In this document: piece by piece, positions 55,464 to 64,000 of the stretch | How the letters are laid out: each line of letters begins with the position of its first letter | Numbering within the stretch: position 1 is the first letter of the stretch | DNA from: Lentzea californiensis | Lineage (GTDB): Bacteria > Actinomycetota > Actinomycetes > Mycobacteriales > Pseudonocardiaceae | NCBI RefSeq assembly: GCF_024648825.1 | Contig: NZ_JANBBE010000001.1 | Coordinates: forward strand, 1,054,001-1,118,000 | DNA length: 64,000 nt | Direction: 5' to 3' | Position numbers and translations under genes: made by a program | Notes under the pieces: generated by a model | Told to the model about the DNA's origin: nothing | Databases searched by the model: none | Seen by the model: only the letters and a program-made list of their open reading frames with translations

Positions 55464-56273
55464 GTGGAACAGCCCAGATTGGTCGCATCGGACGTCGACG
55501 GAACCCTGCTCACCCCACCTCCCGGCGAAGGCGTGAGCCCTCGCACGGCCTCGGTCGTCGCCCGCGTGCTGGAGGCGGGCGTGCCGTTCGTCCTGGCCAC
55601 CGGCAGGCCGCCGCGGTGGGTGCCGCAGATCGCCGCGGCCGCCGGGCTCGACGGCCTCGCGGTGTGCGCGAACGGCGCGGTGCTCTACGACGTCGGCCGC
55701 GACGAGATCGTCTGGGCGCGCACACTCTCCCCGGTGCAGTTGCACGACATCGTCTCGACCATCGACAACGCCCTGCCCGGCTGCACGTTCGCGGTCGAAC
55801 GCGTCGGCACCGCGCAGGACGACGCCACGTTCGTCGCCGAACTGAGCTACACGCACCCGTGGCCGGAGGGCCCGAACGTGGGCGTGACCCGCGGCGAGAC
55901 GCTCGGCCACCCGGCGATCAAGCTGCTGGTCAGGCACACGGGCATGACCAGCGGTGAGATGGCCACCGGGATCGAGCAGGTGCTCGGCGGCCAGGTCGAC
56001 CTGACCTTCTCGACGAACAACGGCCTGGTCGAGCTCGCCGTGCACGGTGTCACCAAGGCGAGCGGGCTCGCCGACGTGGCCGAGCGGTTCGGCGTGTCCC
56101 AGCAGGACGTCATCGCGTTCGGCGACATGCCCAACGACGTCGAGATGCTCCGGTGGGCCGGGCACGGCGTGGCCATGGCGAACGGGCACGAGGCCGCTCT
56201 CGCCGCCGCCGACGAGGTCACCGCGCCCAGCTCCGAAGACGGTGTCGCGATGGTCCTCGAACGCTGGTTCTAG
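55464..56273 (+). CDS. HAD-superfamily (Cof-type) phosphatase
   Basis: 269-residue Cof/IIB-type HAD hydrolase. Catalytic ASDVDGTLL (nucleophile Asp and second Asp), FVLATGRPP (motif II Thr), K in HPAIKLLV region, and FGDMPNDVEML (motif IV Asp pair). Acts on small phosphorylated metabolites; substrate not predictable. GTG start. Its stop shares bases with that of the convergent acyltransferase gene. Confidence 0.92.
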   Translation: MEQPRLVASDVDGTLLTPPPGEGVSPRTASVVARVLEAGVPFVLATGRPPRWVPQIAAAAGLDGLAVCANGAVLYDVGRDEIVWARTLSPVQLHDIVSTIDNALPGCTFAVERVGTAQDDATFVAELSYTHPWPEGPNVGVTRGETLGHPAIKLLVRHTGMTSGEMATGIEQVLGGQVDLTFSTNNGLVELAVHGVTKASGLADVAERFGVSQQDVIAFGDMPNDVEMLRWAGHGVAMANGHEAALAAADEVTAPSSEDGVAMVLERWF

Positions 56274-56971
56274 ACGAGGGGCTTCGCGGCCTCGGCCTCG
56301 GTCCACCACTTGAAGGCGACCTGGAGCTCGGCGGGGATCTCCGAAGGCACCTGACCGGCGGCGTAGGCGCTGGTCAGCGCCTCGATCGCGGCGTCGGAGA
56401 TGCCGGAGCGGCTCATGCCGACGGAGTTGACGCCGTGCACCCGGATCGGGCTGCCGTAGGCGCGGGCGAACGGGGGCACGTCCTTCGAGACGGGCGTGCC
56501 CATGCCGATCATGGCACCGGCGCCGATGACGCGGCGCTGGTGCACCGCGGCGTTCATGCCGACGTTCACCTTGTCGCCGATCTGCACGTGGCCGCCGAGC
56601 GACACCCCGGCGGACAGCGTGACGCCCGTGCCGATCAGGCTGTCGTGCGCCACGTACACGCGGTTGAGCAGCCACGAGCCGGCGCCGATGGTCGTCGCCC
56701 GGTACGAGCCCTGGTGGACGGTGCTCAGTTCGCGGATGACGACCCGCGCGCCGATGTGCACACCCGCGTGCGCCAGGTCGCCGTCCCACGCCCGGTTGTG
56801 GTCGGCGGAGGTGATCTCCGGCGGCGTGCCGATGACGCAACCGGGGCCGATCCACGCACCGTCCTCGACGACGCACGGGCCGAGCACGACGGCCCCGGGA
56901 CCGATGGTGATGCCGTCGCCGAGTTCGACACCGTCACCGACGACGGCACTGGGATGGATGTGGTTGGCCAC
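56270..56971 (-). CDS. LpxA-like left-handed beta-helix acyltransferase
   Basis: 233-residue hexapeptide-repeat acyltransferase. The N-terminal beta-helix has repeated [LIV]G-x4 units (IHPSAVVGDGVELGDGITIGPGAVVLGPCVVEDGAWIGPG), followed by catalytic-type His in HQGSYRATTIG and VYVAHDSLIG, and an LpxA-like C-terminal part (GSPIRVHGVNSVGMSRSGIS). In an organism without lipid A it probably acylates a nucleotide sugar; the neighbouring aminotransferase and dehydrogenase genes (57097, 58191) support an amino-sugar substrate. GTG at 56971. Divergent from those genes. Confidence 0.88.
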   Translation of the reverse strand: MANHIHPSAVVGDGVELGDGITIGPGAVVLGPCVVEDGAWIGPGCVIGTPPEITSADHNRAWDGDLAHAGVHIGARVVIRELSTVHQGSYRATTIGAGSWLLNRVYVAHDSLIGTGVTLSAGVSLGGHVQIGDKVNVGMNAAVHQRRVIGAGAMIGMGTPVSKDVPPFARAYGSPIRVHGVNSVGMSRSGISDAAIEALTSAYAAGQVPSEIPAELQVAFKWWTEAEAAKPLV

Positions 56972-57096
56972 GGGAGTCCGATCAGGAGGTGGGGACAGGC
57001 GAGATCGCCCATACGGGTAGCGTGGGGCCCCGCGTGCAGGCCAGAGCACTGTACCGGCCGCGCCGGTGGAGATCCCCGAAGGCGAGAGACTGCTGA

Positions 57097-58194
57097 ATGA
57101 TCCCGATTACTGTTGTTGACGTGGCCGCTGCCGAGCAGTTGGTCCTCCAGGTCCTGCGTTCCGGGGCCATCGCGCAGGGCCCGATGGTCAAGCGATTCGA
57201 GGACGCCTTCGCGGGCGTCGCCGGCGTTCCGCACGCCGTGGCCGTGAACAACGGGACCACCGCGCTCGTGGCGTCGCTCCAGGTCCTCGACCTGCAGCCC
57301 GGCGACGAGGTCATCACCTCGCCGTTCACCTTCGTGGCGACCCTGAACGCCATCCTCGAGGCAGGCGCGACCGCACGGTTCGCCGACATCCGCGAGGACG
57401 ACTTCAACATCGACGCGGACAAGATCAAGGACGCCGTCACCCCGAACACCAAGGTGCTCATGCCCGTGCACCTCTACGGGCAGATGGCGGACATGGGCAA
57501 GATCATGCCCGTCGTGCAGGAGCACGGTCTCGCGCTCGTCGAGGACTCGGCGCAGGCCGTCGGCGCCACCTACGAGGGCCGTCCGTCGGGCAGCTTCGGC
57601 CTCGGCTGCTTCTCGCTCTACGCGACGAAGAACATCACCACCGCCGAGGGCGGCGTCATCACGACGTCGGACGACACCCTCGCGGACCGGCTGCGCGTGC
57701 TGCGCAACCAGGGCATGCGGGCCCGCTACCAGTACGAGGTCGCGGGTCACAACTACCGCATGACCGACATCCACGCGGCGATCGGCATCCCGCAGCTGGA
57801 GAGCCTCGAAACGATCACCAAGGCGCGCCAGGCCAACGCCGAGACCCTGAACAAGGGCCTCGCCGGCGTCAAGGGCCTCCAGCTGCCGCAGGTGCTGCCG
57901 GGCCGCACGCACGTCTGGCACCAGTACACGGTGCTGATCACCGACGACGCCCCGATCAGCCGCGACGAGTTCGCCGCGAAGCTGACCGAGAAGGGCATCG
58001 GCAACGGGATCTACTACCCGAAGACGGTGTTCGACTACGACTGCTACCGGGACAACCCGAAGGTCGTCATCTCCGACGTTCCCGTCGCCGAGCGCGTCGC
58101 CCGCCAGGCCCTGTCGCTGCCGGTGCACCCGAAGCTGACCGACGCCGAGCTCGACACGATCATCACGACGGTTCGCGAGGTGCTGGGCGCATGA
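57097..58194 (+). CDS. DegT/DnrJ/EryC1 PLP-dependent sugar aminotransferase
   Basis: 365-residue aminotransferase that converts a keto sugar nucleotide to an amino sugar. AVNNGTTALVASLQVL, EDSAQAVGATYEGRPSGSFG, and the PLP lysine in FSLYATKNITTAEGG are clear. C-terminal HVWHQYTVLI and GIYYPKTVFDYDCY are typical. ATG start. Coupled by ATGA overlap to the Gfo/Idh dehydrogenase. The pair resembles WbpE/WbpB (WlbC/WlbA), which make 3-amino uronic acid nucleotides. Confidence 0.94.
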   Translation: MIPITVVDVAAAEQLVLQVLRSGAIAQGPMVKRFEDAFAGVAGVPHAVAVNNGTTALVASLQVLDLQPGDEVITSPFTFVATLNAILEAGATARFADIREDDFNIDADKIKDAVTPNTKVLMPVHLYGQMADMGKIMPVVQEHGLALVEDSAQAVGATYEGRPSGSFGLGCFSLYATKNITTAEGGVITTSDDTLADRLRVLRNQGMRARYQYEVAGHNYRMTDIHAAIGIPQLESLETITKARQANAETLNKGLAGVKGLQLPQVLPGRTHVWHQYTVLITDDAPISRDEFAAKLTEKGIGNGIYYPKTVFDYDCYRDNPKVVISDVPVAERVARQALSLPVHPKLTDAELDTIITTVREVLGA

Positions 58195-59162
58195 GCAACC
58201 TGCCCCGCATCGCGGTCATCGGCGTCGGCAACATGGGCTCGCTGCACGCCCGTGTGACCGCCCAGTCCGAACGGGCCGAGCTCGCGCTGATCGTCGACCC
58301 GCGCGAGGAGATCGGCAAGGCCGCCGCCGAGAAGTTCGAGACGACGTGGGCGCCCGACATGGGCGACCTCGACGGCATCGACGCGGTCGTCCTCGCGTCC
58401 AGCACCGAGAGCCACCACGGGCTCGCGCTCCAGGTGCTGGAGAAGAACAAGCCACTGCTGGTCGAGAAGCCGGTCTGCGCCTCGCTGGAGCAGACCGAGG
58501 AGGTCCTGAAGCTCTCCGAGGCCAAGGGCCTGCCGATCATGTGCGGCCTGCTGGAGCGCTACAACCCGGCCGTGATGACGGCCCTCGGCCTCGTCACCGA
58601 GCCGGTGTACGTCTCGGCACAGCGCCACTCCCCGTACGCGCCGCGCATCCTCACCGGTGTGGCGTGGGACCTGCTGGTGCACGACGTCGACCTGGCGATC
58701 CAGTGCTTCGGCGGTGCCGACCCCGTGGGCGTCTCGGCCGGTGTGGCCCAGTTCCACCCGTCGTCGGTGCCGGGCGCGGAGGACGTGGTGGACACGCTGC
58801 TCACGTTCCCCTCCGGCGGCATCGCGAGCGTCTCGGCGAGCCGCATCGGCCAGCGCAAGATCCGCTCGCTGACGATCCAGGAGCTGGAGCGGTCGATCGA
58901 GGTCGACCTGCTGCGCCGCGACGTGACGATCTACAAGCACATCTCGCACGACTCCGACCCGGACGGCCGCGGCTACCGCCAGCAGACCGTCATCGAGATC
59001 CCCGAGCTGGTCACGGCACGTGAGCCGCTCGCGACCCAGCTCGACCGGTTCCTCGACCTCATCGCGGGCAAGCTCGACGCCGACGACGAGCGCCGCCGGA
59101 TCCTGCCGTCGCACCGCGCCGTCGCCGAGGTCAAGGCGAAGTCCGCCGCGGTCGCCGGCTGA
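58191..59162 (+). CDS. Gfo/Idh/MocA-family sugar dehydrogenase
   Basis: 323-residue NAD(P)-dependent oxidoreductase: Rossmann motif IAVIGVGNMGSLHARV, catalytic EKPVCAS (Lys), and LVHDVDLAIQ with Asp/His. In this context likely oxidises the C3 hydroxyl of a UDP-sugar before transamination, as WlbA/WbpB does. Coupled to the aminotransferase (ATGA). Confidence 0.93.
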   Translation: MSNLPRIAVIGVGNMGSLHARVTAQSERAELALIVDPREEIGKAAAEKFETTWAPDMGDLDGIDAVVLASSTESHHGLALQVLEKNKPLLVEKPVCASLEQTEEVLKLSEAKGLPIMCGLLERYNPAVMTALGLVTEPVYVSAQRHSPYAPRILTGVAWDLLVHDVDLAIQCFGGADPVGVSAGVAQFHPSSVPGAEDVVDTLLTFPSGGIASVSASRIGQRKIRSLTIQELERSIEVDLLRRDVTIYKHISHDSDPDGRGYRQQTVIEIPELVTAREPLATQLDRFLDLIAGKLDADDERRRILPSHRAVAEVKAKSAAVAG

Positions 59163-59180
59163 CCGGGGAACTGACTTCTG

Positions 59181-61112
59181 ATGGGCGTTTTCGTGATCCT
59201 GGCGTTCTGGTTGCCAGGACTTCTGGTGGGCTCCGCGCTCAGACTGCGGGGCTGGCTGCTCGCGGGCACCGCCCCGGTGCTGACGTTCGGCACGGTGGCG
59301 CTGGGCGCCCTCGTGCTCGGCAAGCTCGGCATCGCGTGGACGATGCTCTCGGTGGTGCTGTGGACACTGGCACTCGCCGTCGTCGTCGGCGTGATCACGT
59401 GGCTGGTGCGGCGCAAGGTCGTGGCCGGCGACGTCAACGCCGAGGAGGCTCCGAAGCGCACGGTCGGTGAGCACCTGCTCATCGCCGGCGGCGTGGTGCT
59501 CGGCATGGCCGTCGGCGCTGTGACGTACTGGCGGGGCATCGGCTACCGGCTCGACACGATCAACCAGGACTGGGACGCGCCGTTCCACGGCAACGCGATC
59601 CGGTGGATCTCCGAGCACCACAGCTCGCTGCCGTCCTCGCTCGCCCCGACGGCGAACCTGCCGGGCAAGCTGGACTACTTCTACCCGAACACCTATCACG
59701 CCTTCCTGGCGCCGATGCTCGACAACTTCGCGGCGATGCCGCAGTTGCTGAACCTCGCGGTGTTCGGCGTGCTGCTCGCGTGGCCGATCGGTGTCGCGGC
59801 GTTCGCGCTCTCCTGGCGCCTGCCGCCGCTGGCGGTCGCCGCGGCCGCCGCCGTGTCGACGTGGTTCACCGCGTTCCCGTACGACTCGCTGTGGCGCGGA
59901 CCGTTGTGGCCGTTCGTCGCCGCTGTCGCGCTCATCCCGGCCGCGCTCGCGCTGGTGCGCAAGATCTTCACGGATCGGGGTCTCACCGGGCCGCTGGCCG
60001 TCGCGATCGCTCTCGCCGGTCTGGTCGGCCTGCACACGAGCCTCGCGTTCATCGTGGTCGTGTACGCGCTCACGCTGCTGCTGGCGATGGCCTTCAAGCT
60101 CGAGCCGGTGAACTGGAAGGCGCAGGCGCTGCCACTGATCACCACGGTGGTGATCGCGGCGCTGGCCGTCGTGCCGGTCGCGCTGCCCGCGCTCGCGCCG
60201 GTCGCAGGCGTCACCGCCGCACAGTGGCCGGAGTTCGCCACGCCCGCCGAGGGCTTCGGCCAGGTGCTGCTGTTCTCCCCGGCGAACGGGTTCCCGCAGT
60301 GGGTCCTCGGAATGGTGGCGTTCATCGGCATCGTCCTGTTGGTGCGCAACAGGATCCTGCTGTGGCTCGTCGCGTCCTACGCCGTCTTCGGTGCCGTCTA
60401 CGCCGCATGTGCGTCGTTGAACAACGACTTCGTCAACACCATCACCGGCCCGTTCTACAACGACGCGTGGCGCATCGCCACCCTGCTCTCCCTCGCGGGT
60501 TCCGTGGCTGTCGGGTACTTCGTGTGGACGGTCGCCACGAAGCTCACCGGCCGGGTGGAGAACCGGGTCGGCGCCGCGCGCGCGGCGTTCGTGGTTCCGA
60601 TCGCGATCGGGCTCGTGCTGGTGGCGGTGCTGGGCGTGCTCGGCAAGGGGGCCTACCTCGGCCGCAACTCGAGTCGTCTGGCGTCGACCAACAAGGAATC
60701 CGACACCGTTCGCCGCGGCGAACGCGACGCTTACCAGTGGCTGGCCCAGCACGCCAACGGTTCGGTCGTCATGAACGACCGCATCGACGGTTCGGTGTGG
60801 ATGTACGCGCTGGCCGGCGTGAAGCCCGCCGAGTGGCAGTTCTACGGCGCTCCCGACGACTCTCCCGCTCGTGTGCTGACGTTGCACCTCGAGGAGATGG
60901 CGACGGATGCCAAGGCGCGCAAGGCCGTCGACACCCTCGGCATCAAGTACGTCATCTTCGGCAAGGGCAAGGTGCGGCCGGAAATGCAGCGCTCGCCCGG
61001 TATCGACGACCTCGACGACCACCCGGACCTCGCCCGCAAGGTGTACGAGAACCCGGACGCGACGATCTACGAGCTGATCGAGCCCGGCGACGGGAACCAG
61101 CGCTGGCCCTGA
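59181..61112 (+). CDS. Large polytopic membrane protein (DUF6541-like)
   Basis: 643-residue protein with about 12-13 helices and a soluble C-terminal part (about 500-643) containing DAYQWLAQHANGSVVMNDRIDGSVWMYALAGVKP. This layout is that of the actinobacterial DUF6541 family, resembling PMT-type (GT-C) glycosyltransferases. The loop with NQDWDAPFHGNAIRWI, after the first helices, is where GT-C enzymes carry acidic catalytic residues. Follows the sugar dehydrogenase by 18 bp, so probably acts on the same surface glycan. Confidence 0.82.
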   Translation: MGVFVILAFWLPGLLVGSALRLRGWLLAGTAPVLTFGTVALGALVLGKLGIAWTMLSVVLWTLALAVVVGVITWLVRRKVVAGDVNAEEAPKRTVGEHLLIAGGVVLGMAVGAVTYWRGIGYRLDTINQDWDAPFHGNAIRWISEHHSSLPSSLAPTANLPGKLDYFYPNTYHAFLAPMLDNFAAMPQLLNLAVFGVLLAWPIGVAAFALSWRLPPLAVAAAAAVSTWFTAFPYDSLWRGPLWPFVAAVALIPAALALVRKIFTDRGLTGPLAVAIALAGLVGLHTSLAFIVVVYALTLLLAMAFKLEPVNWKAQALPLITTVVIAALAVVPVALPALAPVAGVTAAQWPEFATPAEGFGQVLLFSPANGFPQWVLGMVAFIGIVLLVRNRILLWLVASYAVFGAVYAACASLNNDFVNTITGPFYNDAWRIATLLSLAGSVAVGYFVWTVATKLTGRVENRVGAARAAFVVPIAIGLVLVAVLGVLGKGAYLGRNSSRLASTNKESDTVRRGERDAYQWLAQHANGSVVMNDRIDGSVWMYALAGVKPAEWQFYGAPDDSPARVLTLHLEEMATDAKARKAVDTLGIKYVIFGKGKVRPEMQRSPGIDDLDDHPDLARKVYENPDATIYELIEPGDGNQRWP

Positions 61113-61124
61113 TCTCGCACGCGA

Positions 61125-61160
61125 AAGCGGCCCCTCACCAGATCTGGTGAGGGGCCGCTT
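61125..61160. terminator. Bidirectional terminator, 36-bp perfect palindrome
   Basis: 18-bp arms with no spacer (61125-61142 / 61143-61160) between the stops of two convergent genes. Serves both the membrane-protein gene and the 2-epimerase gene. Confidence 0.8.
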
Positions 61161-61182
61161 CCGTTGGACCGAAGTGCGTGGA

Positions 61183-62280
61183 CTACACGTAACCGAGCTG
61201 CGTCAGCGTGTCCGCGATGATCTCGCTCGGGTGGTACTCCTCCATGATGGACGGACGGCGCAGCGTCTCGTACTCACCGAGGAACTTCTCGAGCTTCGAG
61301 GTGTCCATACCGGTCAGCACGATGTTCTGACCGAGGCCCTGCTTGGTCTCCGTGCGCTCGCGGTGGATCGCGCACGGCATGCCGATGTAGGAGCACTCCT
61401 GCTGCAGGCCACCCGAGTCCGTGACGACGAACTTGGCGCGCGCCAGGATCGGCAGGAACTGCAGGTAGCGCTTCTTGGGACGCATGATGAAGCGCTCGTT
61501 GTCGAACAGGTGGCTCCAGCCGTGGCGCTCGATGCGCTCCCGCTCCGGCGCACCGGCGAGGTAGAGCATCGGCGTCTTCTCGCTGGCCTTCTTCAGCAGC
61601 TCCAGCGCCTCGCGGAACTTGTCCGTGCGGGACACCAGCTCGAAGCGGTGCAGCGTCGCGAGCCCGAACTCCTCGGGGAGGTCCTCGGTCGTGTTCGCGT
61701 TGATCGCGAGGCGCATCGCGTCGATGACGGTGTTCGCACCGGTGTTCACGACCACGCCGCGGGCGCCGCGGAGGTTGTCGACCTCGTTCTGCGACGGGGC
61801 GAAGTGGACGTCCGTGAACTTCGACGCGATGCGGCGGTTGAGCTCTTCCGGGAGGGGCGAGAGCAGGCTGCCGGAGCGCATGCCGGCCTCGACGTGGGCC
61901 ACGCGCGCGCCGAGCAGCCGGCGGGCGATGAGGCTGCCGTACGGGGTGGTGAACGTGTCACCGTGCACGACGACCAGGCCGGGCTTGCCGTCCGTGGTGA
62001 GCGACCGGCGCAGCTCCTTGCGCTGGCTCCACGCGGTCTGCGCGACGGAGAGGGCCCAGCCGGGAACCTGCTTGGGGGTCTCCAGGTTGCGCGCCTTGCC
62101 CCGCGGCACCAGCCACAGGTCGGGCTCGGGCAGCTGGAGGTCTTCGAGGACGTCGGCGACCTCGTCGAAGTGCTGCGCGGTGAACCACAGCAACGGCTTT
62201 GTGCCGCGAGCGACGAGTGCGTGGTAGACGGGCGCCACCTTGATGAGTTCCGCGGTGGTACCTGCGATGAAGGCGATCAC
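61183..62280 (-). CDS. UDP-N-acetylglucosamine 2-epimerase family protein
   Basis: 365-residue GT-B-fold epimerase of the WecB/WbpI group. MIAFIAGTTAELIKVAPV start, VVVHGDTFTTPYGSLIARRLLGARVAHVEAGMRSG (catalytic Asp/Glu/His), FGLATLHRFE and VVTDSGGLQQECSYIGMPC are characteristic. It would generate UDP-ManNAc or, with the neighbouring dehydrogenase, aminotransferase and acyltransferase, a manno-configured diacetamido uronic acid nucleotide. GTG start at 62280. Confidence 0.93.
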   Translation of the reverse strand: MIAFIAGTTAELIKVAPVYHALVARGTKPLLWFTAQHFDEVADVLEDLQLPEPDLWLVPRGKARNLETPKQVPGWALSVAQTAWSQRKELRRSLTTDGKPGLVVVHGDTFTTPYGSLIARRLLGARVAHVEAGMRSGSLLSPLPEELNRRIASKFTDVHFAPSQNEVDNLRGARGVVVNTGANTVIDAMRLAINANTTEDLPEEFGLATLHRFELVSRTDKFREALELLKKASEKTPMLYLAGAPERERIERHGWSHLFDNERFIMRPKKRYLQFLPILARAKFVVTDSGGLQQECSYIGMPCAIHRERTETKQGLGQNIVLTGMDTSKLEKFLGEYETLRRPSIMEEYHPSEIIADTLTQLGYV

Positions 62281-62332
62281 GGGAAGGACCCCTGAGGCTG
62301 GGGATCAACGGACTGCCTGGATACTGTCAGGT

Positions 62333-63349
62333 GTGACGAGCCGGAGCAAATCCCTCGACAACGTCCCCAGCCTCAGCATCGTGATCCCGGTTTTCAACGA
62401 ACCGGACTGGATCGGACGTTCGGTCGGCGCGCTGAAGACCGCCATCGCCAACGCGAACTGGCCTGCGGAAATCATCGTCGTCGACGACGGCAGCACGGAC
62501 GACACGTCCAAGCGCCTGGCCGAACTCGACATCACCGTGATCGAGCAGGAGAACAAGGGCCGCTTCGCCGCCCGCCTCGCCGGTGTCGAGGCCGCGTCGG
62601 GCGACCTGGTCCTGCTCATCGACAGCCGGGTCATCATCGATCCGCAGTCCCTCGTCTTCCTGCGCGACCAGCTCGCCGCGGACCCCGGGCGCACGGTGTG
62701 GAACGGGCACATCGAGACCGACACCAAGGGCAACCCGTACGCGGGTTTCATGGCAGGTCTCGTCGCAGTCGCGTGGCGGCGCTACCTCGCGGAGCCGCGG
62801 CTCGTGTCCTTCAGCGCGGAGGACTTCGACGCGTTCCCCAAGGGCACCACGCTCTTCGTCGCGCCGAAGGACGTGCTGAAGGAGGCCGCGGTCTCGTTCT
62901 CCTCGCTGTACGACGACGTGCGGATGGCGAGTGACGACACGCGCATGCTCCGCTCGATCGCCGAGCGCGGCCAGATCTGGATCGCGCCGGGCTTCGCCGC
63001 GCAGTACAACAGCCGTGACTCGCTGCAGAAGTTCGTGAAGCACGCCTACTTCCGCGGTACGACGTTCGTCGACGGCTACCTCGACTCGCCCGGCCCGGTG
63101 CGCAACGCGATGTTCGCCGCCGGTGGTGCCGGTGCGTTCGGCCTCGTCCTGCTCGCGAAGCGCCCGTTGCTCGCGCTGGTGCTCGGCCTGCTCGGTTCCG
63201 GCGCGGCCGGCGTGGTGGCGCGCAAGAGCGGCGCCAGCAAGGACCAGGCGGTCTCGGTCGCGAAGCTGCTGCCGGTCTTCGCCGCCTGTTTCGGTGCCGG
63301 AGCGGTGCGCGGCCTGACGATGGCGATTCGGAAGCGCCTGGGCAGGTGA
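62333..63349 (+). CDS. Family 2 glycosyltransferase with C-terminal membrane segments
   Basis: 338-residue GT2 enzyme. LSIVIPVFNEPDWIGRSV and EIIVVDDGSTDDTSKRL bind the nucleotide sugar; LLIDSRVIIDP takes the DxD place. C-terminal part has two or three hydrophobic segments (about 255-335). GTG at 62333; a TACTGT element ends 5 bp before it, suggesting leaderless transcription. Its stop overlaps the flippase start (GTGA). Presumably adds the sugar made by the surrounding genes. Confidence 0.92.
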   Translation: MTSRSKSLDNVPSLSIVIPVFNEPDWIGRSVGALKTAIANANWPAEIIVVDDGSTDDTSKRLAELDITVIEQENKGRFAARLAGVEAASGDLVLLIDSRVIIDPQSLVFLRDQLAADPGRTVWNGHIETDTKGNPYAGFMAGLVAVAWRRYLAEPRLVSFSAEDFDAFPKGTTLFVAPKDVLKEAAVSFSSLYDDVRMASDDTRMLRSIAERGQIWIAPGFAAQYNSRDSLQKFVKHAYFRGTTFVDGYLDSPGPVRNAMFAAGGAGAFGLVLLAKRPLLALVLGLLGSGAAGVVARKSGASKDQAVSVAKLLPVFAACFGAGAVRGLTMAIRKRLGR

Positions 63350-64000
63350 GAACGCTCGGCCGGTCGCTGGGCACGGTCAGCGTCGCGCTCCTCGTCGGAA
63401 CGGCGCTGGGCACGTTGCTGCAGATCGGTTCCGGCCGCCTGTTGTCCACCAGCGACTTCGCGGTCTTCAACGGCTACTGGGGCGTCCTCTTCGCGTTCGG
63501 TGCGGCCGTCGGCCCCATCGAGCAGGAGGTGTCGCGGCTTTCCGCGCACGCCGCGCTGCGCGGAGAACGCACCGGGTTCCAGGCGGTGCAGACCGCGCTG
63601 GTCGGCGGACTGATCGTGGCGGCGGCCGCGCTGCTGACACTGGTTCCGCCGATCAGCGACAGGCTGTTCAGCGGGCACGGTGTGCTGGGGATCGCGGCCC
63701 TGGTCGGTGGGCTGGGGTTCGCGGTGCAGGTGACGGTGCGCGGTCTCCTCATCGGACACGATCACGTGCGTGCCTACGGCGGGATCGTGGTCGTCGAGGC
63801 GGCCGCCCGCGTGCTCGTGGTGGGCGGGCTGCTCGCCGCCGGACTCACCGGCCTGGTGCCGATCTCGGTCGCCGTGGCCGTGGGTTCGTTCGCGTGGCTG
63901 TTCTTCCTCTTCTCCGCCAAGAAGACGGTGGACCCGCGTGCCGGCGGAGAACCGTGGGGGCCGCTGGTGCGGCGTGTGGTGGTGCTGATGTTCGGCGCCG
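63346..64000 (+). CDS. Polysaccharide flippase-like membrane protein, 3' end outside window
   Basis: At least 218 residues, open at the window end. Hydrophobic helices start directly (RTLGRSLGTVSVALLVGTALGTLLQIGSGRLLSTSDFAVFNGYW), with the Gly-rich helix pattern and QVTVRGLLIGHDHVRAYG of Wzx/MATE-type (MVF superfamily) flippases. GTG overlaps the glycosyltransferase stop. Likely exports the lipid-linked glycan of this cluster. Confidence 0.85.
   Translation, partial: MRTLGRSLGTVSVALLVGTALGTLLQIGSGRLLSTSDFAVFNGYWGVLFAFGAAVGPIEQEVSRLSAHAALRGERTGFQAVQTALVGGLIVAAAALLTLVPPISDRLFSGHGVLGIAALVGGLGFAVQVTVRGLLIGHDHVRAYGGIVVVEAAARVLVVGGLLAAGLTGLVPISVAVAVGSFAWLFFLFSAKKTVDPRAGGEPWGPLVRRVVVLMFGA

Noticed and set aside
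58044..61022. Nearly 1000-codon minus-strand frame opposite the aminotransferase, dehydrogenase and membrane-protein genes
   Set aside because: Arg/Asp/His-rich shadow translation with no motif; the plus-strand genes have clear families and coupling overlaps.
61125..61160. 36-bp perfect palindrome considered as a mobile repeat like the one in cydDC
   Set aside because: It lies exactly between two convergent stops, is GC-rich and is best explained as a bidirectional terminator.
1..64000. CRISPR arrays, transposases, integrases, tRNA and rRNA genes
   Set aside because: No spaced direct repeats of CRISPR type, no DDE or tyrosine-recombinase motifs, and no tRNA or rRNA-like segments noticed on either strand; a tRNA scan could not be run.

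Overview
The window is chromosomal DNA of a high-GC actinomycete. GC is near 70%, GTG starts are abundant, and genes are often coupled by 4-nt ATGA/GTGA overlaps. SigE-type sigma factors, F420-dependent LLM oxidoreductases, IdeR/DtxR iron boxes and a septum-formation protein all fit this. A Pseudonocardiaceae member (Lentzea/Saccharothrix type) is an inference, not a demonstration. I see no phage, insertion sequence, CRISPR array, rRNA or tRNA gene. The window reads as core and semi-core chromosome.

Layout. 1-5.1 kb: LytTR response regulator (5' cut), a small membrane protein, two sodium:solute (acetate-type) symporters and a DUF485 protein. 5.1-6.6 kb: SigE-family sigma factor plus membrane-bound partner. 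6.6-12.9 kb: rhodanese, DUF4328 protein, two glycerophosphodiesterases, cytochrome P450 with a coupled small protein, SEC-C protein and DUF952 protein. 13-15.8 kb: second sigma/partner pair followed by two secreted lipoproteins that share the partner's extracytoplasmic domain. 15.9-17.5 kb: YCII/DGPF protein and an ECF42-type sigma factor. 17.5-21.2 kb: ferritin with iron boxes, arginine deiminase, CPBP protease and an iron-box-controlled DUF2470 protein. 21.2-22.1 kb: two small membrane paralogues. 22.1-27.1 kb: tyrosine degradation (hmgA divergent from an unknown gene, fah and iclR), with a VWA-domain gene coupled to the end. 27.2-33.7 kb: SWIM zinc finger, linker ORF, DUF5691, MoxR ATPase, DUF5682 and a small repeat protein. 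With the VWA gene these make the set known in E. coli as yehLMPQ.

33.7-43.2 kb: cupin/MarR pair, a GDT1/UPF0016 manganese-type transporter behind a probable yybP-ykoY riboswitch, cydA-cydB-cydDC behind a DevR-type palindrome, and convergent DevS-like kinase and DevR-like regulator. CydDC contains an in-frame perfect 61-bp palindrome. 43.2-50.8 kb: acetyltransferase, macro-domain protein, prephenate dehydratase, histidine phosphatase, MBL hydrolase divergent from TetR over a clear operator, zincin-like peptidase, septum-formation protein, and a YjfM/YjfC/YjfL-like triad. 50.9-56.3 kb: serS, acyltransferase, L-2-hydroxyglutarate oxidase, LLM oxidoreductase and HAD phosphatase. 56.3-64 kb: nucleotide-sugar and surface-glycan cluster (LpxA-like acyltransferase, DegT aminotransferase, Gfo/Idh dehydrogenase, polytopic membrane protein, UDP-GlcNAc 2-epimerase, GT2 and a flippase cut by the window end).

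The regulatory layer is the most rewarding part: iron boxes at two loci, a Mn riboswitch, a DevR box next to cydA with a DevR/S pair six kb away, shared ECF-type promoter motifs at three places, two DnaA-box-like repeats, and clear TetR and MarR operators.
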